From positions 20,308 through 84,307 of the forward strand of contig JANQLB010000103.1 in assembly GCA_028280805.1 (NCBI GenBank): a stretch of 64,000 bases of DNA, read 5' to 3'. The notes under the pieces were generated by a model. That model had not been told where the DNA came from, did not search any database, and saw only the letters and a program-made list of their open reading frames with translations. The DNA is from Tissierellales bacterium (GTDB lineage: Bacteria; Bacillota; Clostridia; Tissierellales; VENL01). The position numbers and the translations under genes are program-made. Of this stretch, positions 59,185 through 64,000 are shown in pieces (the stretch's first letter is position 1; the number at the start of each line of letters is the position of its first letter).

Positions 59185-60801
59185 ATGATAAAACGAAAAG
59201 AGCAAAAGCAAGTTAAGAATATCGCTATCTATACCAGGGTTTCAACAATTGAGCAAGTTGAAGGCTACTCAATAAATGCACAAAAAACTGAGCTTGAAAA
59301 ACATTGTGAAAGCAAAGGTTATAAGATAGTTGGATATTATAACGATGCTGGAATAACAGGAACTAGCATAAAAAAAAGAACTCAATTTAAATCTCTTCTT
59401 AATGATATTCAGAATAAAGGTAATATTGATGCCATAATGATTTGGAAATTAAGTAGAATTAGTAGGAAAATGGTTGATTTAGTAAACATATTAGACTATT
59501 TAGAAGATAATAATGTTTACTTAATTTCTACATCTGATAATATTGATACTTCTAGCAAGAAAGACAAGTCCTTCATTTATTTAGCGGGAATTTTTGCTGA
59601 AATGGAAAGAGATAATATTGTATCAAATGCTAAAAATGGTATGAGGCAAAGGGCAAGGGAGGGAAAATGGAACGGTGGAACTCCACCATTGGGCTATTCC
59701 TATTCGCCTGAAAATGGATTAACAATTATCGAAGAAGAAGCTAGCACCGTAAGAAAGATCTTTGAATTATATACTAATAAAAATTATGGCTATTCAAAGA
59801 TATGCCAATATTTAAATACGAGGTTAGATGTCTATTATACTAAAAAAAGGAATGCTTGGTCCTATGCTACTGTAAAAAGTGTCCTAGATAATCCTGTCTA
59901 TATCGGTAAAATTCGGTGGGGAGTTAGAGAGGAATGGAATAAAAAAAGAAGATCTGGAATTACTGATGACTATATATTATCAGATGGAATTCATACTCCT
60001 ATTGTTGCTCAGGATTTATGGGATAGAACAATAGAAAAAAGAAGACTAGTAGGTCATAAGCCATCTAAAAAAGTTCATATTACATACTTGTTGTCTGGAC
60101 TACCTAAATGTCCTGAATGTGGAGGCTCAATGACAAGTCATCGTATAAAGAAAAAGAAAGATTCAAATGAATATTATCGTTATTATGCTTGTTCTAGGTG
60201 GGCTAATACTAAAACTGAGTGTAAGCCTAATTTAATTTATGCTGAAAAGACAGAGAATTTTATCATTAACAAAATTAATGAATTTATAAATCAACCTAAT
60301 GTATTAGAAGTGATTACAAATAATTTAGGTGGTGATGCTGATTTATCAAACATACAGGATGAAATAAAAACTGTTAAATCATCAATTAATAAAAGTGAAA
60401 GGGATAAGAAAACATATATCAAATATCTAACAGATGAAGTTAAAGTGAAAAAAATTGGAGAAGATAATTTACTAGATACTATTGAAGAAATCAATTTAAA
60501 ACTTGATACTCTTTACTCAGAATTATATGAATTAGAAGCAAAAAAATTGAATTTAGAAAATAGCCAATTAGATTATAAACAGATATGTTTTATTTTACAA
60601 AACTTTGAAAAGCTCTTTAAACAGGCAAATGATGAATATAAGATTGAATTACTCCACAGTATAATTAAAGAAATAAAAATAAATCCTGCTGAGAAAATAA
60701 ACAACAGGACTGTAAAAGAAATTATCTTACATTTTAATGATATCAGTCAGAAGGATGATTCAAAAATTTATGAGGTCATTTGTGATACGGTTCACCTTTA
60801 A
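59185..60801 (+). CDS. Large serine recombinase (integrase of the element)
   Basis: A 538-residue recombinase. The resolvase domain (about 10-150) begins IAIYTRVSTIEQ with catalytic Ser20 and has MIWKLSRISRKMVDLVNIL and GIFAEMERDNIVSN. The recombinase domain follows (GGTPPLGYSY, then VLDNPVYIGKIRWG). A zinc ribbon begins at CPECGG near residue 310, with two more Cys about 35-45 residues later. A coiled coil covers about 385-460. GAAGG precedes the ATG. The last codons contain the 19-bp repeat that bounds the element, so integration re-creates its end. It should integrate and excise the 44981-60796 element. Confidence 0.92.
   Translation: MIKRKEQKQVKNIAIYTRVSTIEQVEGYSINAQKTELEKHCESKGYKIVGYYNDAGITGTSIKKRTQFKSLLNDIQNKGNIDAIMIWKLSRISRKMVDLVNILDYLEDNNVYLISTSDNIDTSSKKDKSFIYLAGIFAEMERDNIVSNAKNGMRQRAREGKWNGGTPPLGYSYSPENGLTIIEEEASTVRKIFELYTNKNYGYSKICQYLNTRLDVYYTKKRNAWSYATVKSVLDNPVYIGKIRWGVREEWNKKRRSGITDDYILSDGIHTPIVAQDLWDRTIEKRRLVGHKPSKKVHITYLLSGLPKCPECGGSMTSHRIKKKKDSNEYYRYYACSRWANTKTECKPNLIYAEKTENFIINKINEFINQPNVLEVITNNLGGDADLSNIQDEIKTVKSSINKSERDKKTYIKYLTDEVKVKKIGEDNLLDTIEEINLKLDTLYSELYELEAKKLNLENSQLDYKQICFILQNFEKLFKQANDEYKIELLHSIIKEIKINPAEKINNRTVKEIILHFNDISQKDDSKIYEVICDTVHL
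60778..60796. repeat. Right end repeat of the element
   Basis: ATTTGTGATACGGTTCACC, identical to 44981-44999, overlapping the last codons of the serine recombinase gene. The 260 bp that follow (60802-61063) hold no gene, only the hairpin at 61025. Confidence 0.7.
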
Positions 60802-61024
60802 TTATCCTAAATCTCTTTTTCGTCACTATTTTTCAAAATGATTTTAGAAAATGTCACCCTAAATAGTAGATAATTTCATTCGAGAAATGATATAAAAGAT
60901 AAATATATTGCATTAGAGGTATCTTTTGAATATCTCCTGAATGGTTCATTTTAACACCAATAAGTTCTAAAAGCTTATTTTTATGACCCTTTTATCAATA
61001 ACCAATACAATAAGGATATTTTAG

Positions 61025-61052
61025 AGTCGATTCTTATCAAGAAGAATCGACT
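61025..61052 (-). terminator. Terminator of the YcgR/YcgQ-like operon
   Basis: AGTCGATTCTT and AAGAATCGACT form an 11-bp stem just after the minus-strand gene's stop codon, followed by TCTAAAATAT. Confidence 0.8.
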
Positions 61053-61063
61053 GAAAGACTTTA

Positions 61064-61936
61064 CTAAGGATATATATATTCCTGCTCAGGTACTGGTGTT
61101 TTTATAACCTCTTCAGCAATAATAATAGGGTTAATTTGACCATTATACTCATGTACATCTAATTTCCCCTTAACACAAATCCATTGGTTATCTTCATGTT
61201 GATCAAAATTATCTCCTGTAGCCATAACTCCTACAATTGCTGAATCTGCAAGGCAACAGGTGATCAATCCCCTTGCCACTACAAAATGGTTATCTGCAAA
61301 ATCATCATTTCTTAACACAAATCCAGTTATTTCAATAGACTTGTTTTTAAGCATATGCGGCTCCATAAAAAGGGCCTCCATTACTTTCATGTAGTTCTCT
61401 TCTGTTACTATTATATTATCTAGTGATTCAATATTAACCCATTGACCTTCGTAGTATATTATATAATTACCTTTTTCATTTAAATCGTTTTTGTCACTTG
61501 ATCTATCTTCATCAGCTTTATCTGTTGAATTATTAGAATTTGATTTATCGTTGTCTCCACCAGATTTTTTTTCATTATCAATTGTGTCTATAGACTTCAT
61601 TATAGCATTAGCTTGGTTTTTAGTCATACTAAAACCTTTATTTTTGGCTAAAGAACTATTAAGTGATAAAGGTTGTAATAAAAACATAATAATTAGAGGA
61701 ATAAAATATATAAGATATTTTCTTGTAAAGCTTAAGCTTATTTGATGTTTTCTTTTGAATGTATCCTTTATATAATTTAATCCCATTGCAAAAAATATTA
61801 TACTTGCTATGATAAGATAATAATTCATTTTAGGATTTATATACTTACTCATTTTTCCTGAAAAAATCAAGTATAAAATTACTATCGAATATCCAATGAA
61901 AAGTAATCCCTTTAATAAACTTTGTCGATTAGACAC
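61064..61936 (-). CDS. TIGR03943 (YcgQ/DUF1980-like) membrane protein
   Basis: A 290-residue protein. Three or four N-terminal membrane helices (LLKGLLFIGYSIVILYLIF, YYLIIASIIFFAMGL, YLIYFIPLIIMFLL) are followed by an acidic Ser/Asp/Asn linker (about 120-155). The conserved outside domain has FVLRNDDFADNHFVVARGLITCCLADSAIVGV, with the CC pair, and WICVKGKLDV. Its partner is the permease encoded just upstream, whose stop overlaps this GTG start by 1 bp; GGAGGTGG lies upstream. In Bacillus the corresponding ycgQ/ycgR pair is zinc-regulated. The exact substrate is unknown. Confidence 0.85.
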   Translation of the reverse strand: MSNRQSLLKGLLFIGYSIVILYLIFSGKMSKYINPKMNYYLIIASIIFFAMGLNYIKDTFKRKHQISLSFTRKYLIYFIPLIIMFLLQPLSLNSSLAKNKGFSMTKNQANAIMKSIDTIDNEKKSGGDNDKSNSNNSTDKADEDRSSDKNDLNEKGNYIIYYEGQWVNIESLDNIIVTEENYMKVMEALFMEPHMLKNKSIEITGFVLRNDDFADNHFVVARGLITCCLADSAIVGVMATGDNFDQHEDNQWICVKGKLDVHEYNGQINPIIIAEEVIKTPVPEQEYIYP

Positions 61937-63006
61937 TATAATCCACCTCCAGCCAGCAATAATTTGTCAACTAATATTGCAGTTAAGAAAACGACTCCAA
62001 CAACTAGTATAATTAATTTTATTACAAAGCTCTTCTTAAAATTACCAAACAATACAAAAGTGTTCTTGATGTCTAATACTGGACCCAATAACAAAAAACT
62101 TAATACAGAGCTAGTACCAAATACTCCTACCAGACTTTTAGCAACAAATGAATCTGCTGTTGAACAAAGAGAAATGCTATAAGCAAATGTCATTAATACC
62201 AATATAGATAAAACTGAATTATCATTAAATCTAGTTAATAGACTTTGAGGGATTATAACCTGAAGACTTGCAGCACATATAGCTCCAAGTATCAAATATT
62301 TAAAGATATCCAGAAACTCCTCTGCCGCGTGATGTAGTATCGCCTGAAAGCTATTAGTGTTTTCATTATGGTGATGTTCATGATTCCCGTGATCATGCTC
62401 ATTATGATGATGATCACAACAGGATTGATTTTCGTTAATACCTTCCTTTATGATATTTTGGTCTTTAGTCCATAAATATAATAAAATGGATACTATTGTG
62501 GCTATTACGATTCCTAAAATCGTCCTATACAATACCATGCTTGGAATTATTTTTTCAAAAGAGTAATAAGTGGCAAATATCACTACTGGATTCACAATAG
62601 GTGCTGCAAGCATAAAAGCAATCCCTATATAAGTGGGAACCCCTTTCTTAATTAGTCTTCTAACTACTGGAATTACAAAACAGTCACATACAGGGATAAA
62701 AAAACCTAAAATAACACCTGCTAATATACCACTGATTTTTCCCTTAGGTAAAATTTTCTGAATAAACTCCTCGGAAATATAATGATCTATAATAGAAGAT
62801 AGAATAACCCCAAGTAGAACAAAAGGAATAGCATCTAATAAAATAGAAATAAAAACAGTTAAGATTCCGTGTATTCTTTCTACCATTGGTTGGAATAAAA
62901 CATAATAGTCTAAAGCGAATCTTCCAAGTAAAATTGCTAAATATATAATAATTAAACCTAATACAACTAACACAATCATATCTTCAGTTCTTTTTATTCT
63001 AATCAA
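61936..63006 (-). CDS. YcgR/YraQ-type permease (PF03773) with His-rich loop
   Basis: A 356-residue permease with about eight membrane helices. The family core is FFIPVCDCFVIPVVRRLIKKGVPTYIGIAFMLAAPIVNPVV near residue 115, including the CDC pair, and a second SLCSTADSFVAKS near residue 290. Between them (about 196-220) is a His-rich loop, CCDHHHNEHDHGNHEHHHNEN in part, that fits metal handling. It starts at TTG 63006 with AGGAG 8 nt upstream. It is directly downstream of a znuA remnant, supporting a role in zinc supply. Confidence 0.85.
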   Translation of the reverse strand: MIRIKRTEDMIVLVVLGLIIIYLAILLGRFALDYYVLFQPMVERIHGILTVFISILLDAIPFVLLGVILSSIIDHYISEEFIQKILPKGKISGILAGVILGFFIPVCDCFVIPVVRRLIKKGVPTYIGIAFMLAAPIVNPVVIFATYYSFEKIIPSMVLYRTILGIVIATIVSILLYLWTKDQNIIKEGINENQSCCDHHHNEHDHGNHEHHHNENTNSFQAILHHAAEEFLDIFKYLILGAICAASLQVIIPQSLLTRFNDNSVLSILVLMTFAYSISLCSTADSFVAKSLVGVFGTSSVLSFLLLGPVLDIKNTFVLFGNFKKSFVIKLIILVVGVVFLTAILVDKLLLAGGGL

Positions 63007-63091
63007 ACTACCAGCTCCTACATATAGTTATATTTAAATGATAGCAGATTTGAACTAAAAAGTATACCGCCTACCTATATATCTGTTATAA

Positions 63092-63104
63092 GCTTAGTCT
63101 AAGC
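63092..63104 (-). promoter_or_regulatory. Short palindrome upstream of the permease operon
   Basis: GCTTAG-T-CTAAGC is a perfect 6-1-6 dyad about 90 bp before the permease gene. Its TTAG/CTAA arms resemble the DtxR-like operator at 17681. A metal-dependent operator is plausible but not shown. Confidence 0.4.
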
Positions 63105-63170
63105 AAGCTTTATATTGAAACTGTAAATTACTAATTATAAGCTTGTCCTATACTTGATTTTGCATTAAAA

Positions 63171-63207
63171 AGACTGAGTACAAAGTTTACCAGCTTTGCA
63201 TCAGTCT
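63171..63207 (-). terminator. Terminator of the lost second znuA
   Basis: AGACTGA and TCAGTCT pair, with inner CAAAG/CTTTG. It is a diverged copy of the terminator after the intact znuA (9843-9890), lying at the matching place after the znuA remnant. Confidence 0.7.
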
Positions 63208-63268
63208 AATGTGGCTGATTTTTTATTTCTAAATTCTAGTTTATTATTTAAGCTTTATATAATATGAA

Positions 63269-63337
63269 CTACTTAAGTGCTTCTCTAAAGCTATTAGAAA
63301 TTTTTTTCAAGTTTTCTATATAATCAGCAGCCAAAGG
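63269..63337 (-). pseudogene. C-terminal remnant of a second znuA
   Basis: The minus strand reads PLAADYIENLKKISNSFREALK and stops. The intact ZnuA ends PLSSDYLENLKKIANTFKEVLK: 15 of 22 residues are identical. The codon before the Pro is a stop, so everything upstream has been lost or replaced. Together with the matching terminator, this shows that a second zinc-binding-protein gene once stood ahead of the permease operon. Confidence 0.85.
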
Positions 63338-63340
63338 TTA

Positions 63341-63882
63341 AAAAAGGATTTTCCTAATTTATTGACAAAGTTTTTAATATGTTTCCTAATGAGTCGAGAA
63401 TGTTATTATATTAAAGAATCAGGTTATGTAATTTTGTAAACCCTTCACTATCTATATATACTGTCTTTAAGGATTACTAAAATCGATTCAGCTTTCCGGT
63501 CAATTACGACAACTGAATTGAATATGCAGTTTTTATGTTTCTCTAAGAAAGGTAAAACTACATAGACACTATTTTTTTTAATTTATTGTTGTATCTTATG
63601 TATAAATTCTCCATCTGCAGGTTCTGCATTTTTTTGTATATACCTCTCGTCCATAAATAACCGGTAAACTTGAAATCGTCTATAACTCTAGTAAATATAA
63701 CTGTTTAATATGTCTTTGATTTTGTATTCCTATAAGGTGTTCGACATGCGTTGTAACTAGGTAACAGACATCTACATTTTTCTCAAGTACGAGTTAAATC
63801 ATATCAATTCAAGTTAATGAGTTTCAAGTATTTGGTTTCTCATTTCTCACAAATAATTTCCAAAATGTTGATCTGTCTTTTC
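63341..63882. other. Decayed sequence without an intact gene
   Basis: No gene with start, stop and ribosome site is visible. On the minus strand short protein-like pieces appear in different frames, for example VYVVLPFLEKHKNCIFNSVVVIDRKAESILVILKD ending near 63448 and a piece ending YIQKNAEPADGEFIHK near 63610. This looks like one gene broken by frameshifts and stops. I do not recognise the family. Confidence 0.35.
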
Positions 63883-64000
63883 TTACAAACCTTTAATATT
63901 AGATAATATAGAATTCTTAAGAATTGTTCTATTAACTGTATATACTATGACAGAAATAAAGAATGATAAAACAAGTACTAAAGCTCCAATTATATTAAAC
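63883..64000 (-). CDS. Partial membrane protein (C-terminal end)
   Basis: The frame enters from the right edge and reads FNIIGALVLVLSFFISVIVYTVNRTILKN, then SILSNIKGL and TAA. One hydrophobic helix of about 20 residues is followed by a basic end, as at the C-terminus of a membrane protein. The family cannot be told from this piece. Confidence 0.45.
   Translation of the reverse strand, partial: FNIIGALVLVLSFFISVIVYTVNRTILKNSILSNIKGL

Larger units (their letters stand above)
44981..60796. mobile_element. 15.8-kb integrated element with large serine recombinase
   Basis: A 19-bp identical direct repeat lies at both ends (44981-44999 and 60778-60796). The right copy is part of the last codons of the serine recombinase gene, whose product ends CDTVHL, a common arrangement for site-specific elements. 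Inside are a primase-like replication gene, a putative origin, a Replic_Relax-like gene, a type II restriction-modification pair, exported proteins and a pilin. No relaxase or secretion ATPase is visible, so it is integrative and perhaps mobilisable, not self-transmissible. Exact crossover bases and the unoccupied site are not visible here. Confidence 0.7.

Overview
The window looks like the chromosome of a low-GC anaerobic Firmicute of the class Clostridia. The support is a very AT-rich sequence with AGGAGG-type ribosome sites, a selenocysteine tRNA, the Clostridia-typical pairing of flavodoxin with a DUF3793 protein, and family-level similarity of most genes. The species assignment is inference. 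Most genes are on the minus strand.

Region by region. (1) 1-9.9 kb: housekeeping and small regulatory genes. These include a uridine-kinase-like P-loop kinase, an asparaginase II family protein, an ABC exporter with its TetR repressor and an operator sitting over a good promoter, a two-P-loop ATPase, a MerR regulator behind a classic 19-bp-spacer promoter, several decayed gene pieces, and an Sfp-type phosphopantetheinyl transferase. (2) 9.9-17.7 kb: zinc/manganese uptake. There is a His/Cys-repeat ZnuA lipoprotein behind a Zur-like operator, and separately an ABC ATPase plus two permeases, both with C-terminal winged-helix tails, behind a DtxR-like operator. DUF1232, DsrE-like and UspA-like genes lie between. 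(3) 17.9-30.5 kb: an iron or metallophore uptake locus. It holds two AraC regulators, a Nik/Opp-type importer operon, a pair of YbtPQ/IrtAB-like ABC half-transporters, a flavodoxin and a DUF3793 protein, with three Fur-box-like palindromes and a shared 18-bp motif upstream of both transporter operons. (4) 30.7-31.9 kb: a LysM-polysaccharide deacetylase.

(5) 32.1-60.8 kb: a stacked accessory island. It begins at tRNA-Sec, whose 5' half plus promoter is duplicated 5.4 kb away, bracketing a Bce-type peptide-resistance operon with its two-component system. Next come a tyrosine-integrase remnant, a single MBL hydrolase gene between 50-bp att-like repeats, and a two-gene module: a 1576-residue trypsin-like protease/P-loop NTPase (STAND-like) protein plus a ComEC-type MBL protein, which I infer to be an Avs-like anti-phage system. 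Last is a 15.8-kb element bounded by 19-bp direct repeats and carrying a large serine recombinase, an AEP-type primase, a type II restriction-modification pair, a Replic_Relax-like protein, a pilin fused to a leucine-rich repeat, two exported proteins, a putative countertranscript RNA and a repeated operator-like motif.

(6) 61.0-64.0 kb: a second zinc-related operon (YcgR/YcgQ-like) next to the C-terminal scrap of a second znuA, followed by decayed sequence and the end of a membrane protein gene.

The most interesting signals are the protease-STAND/MBL module and the way it is nested among at least four related att-like sites next to a tRNA-Sec hotspot.
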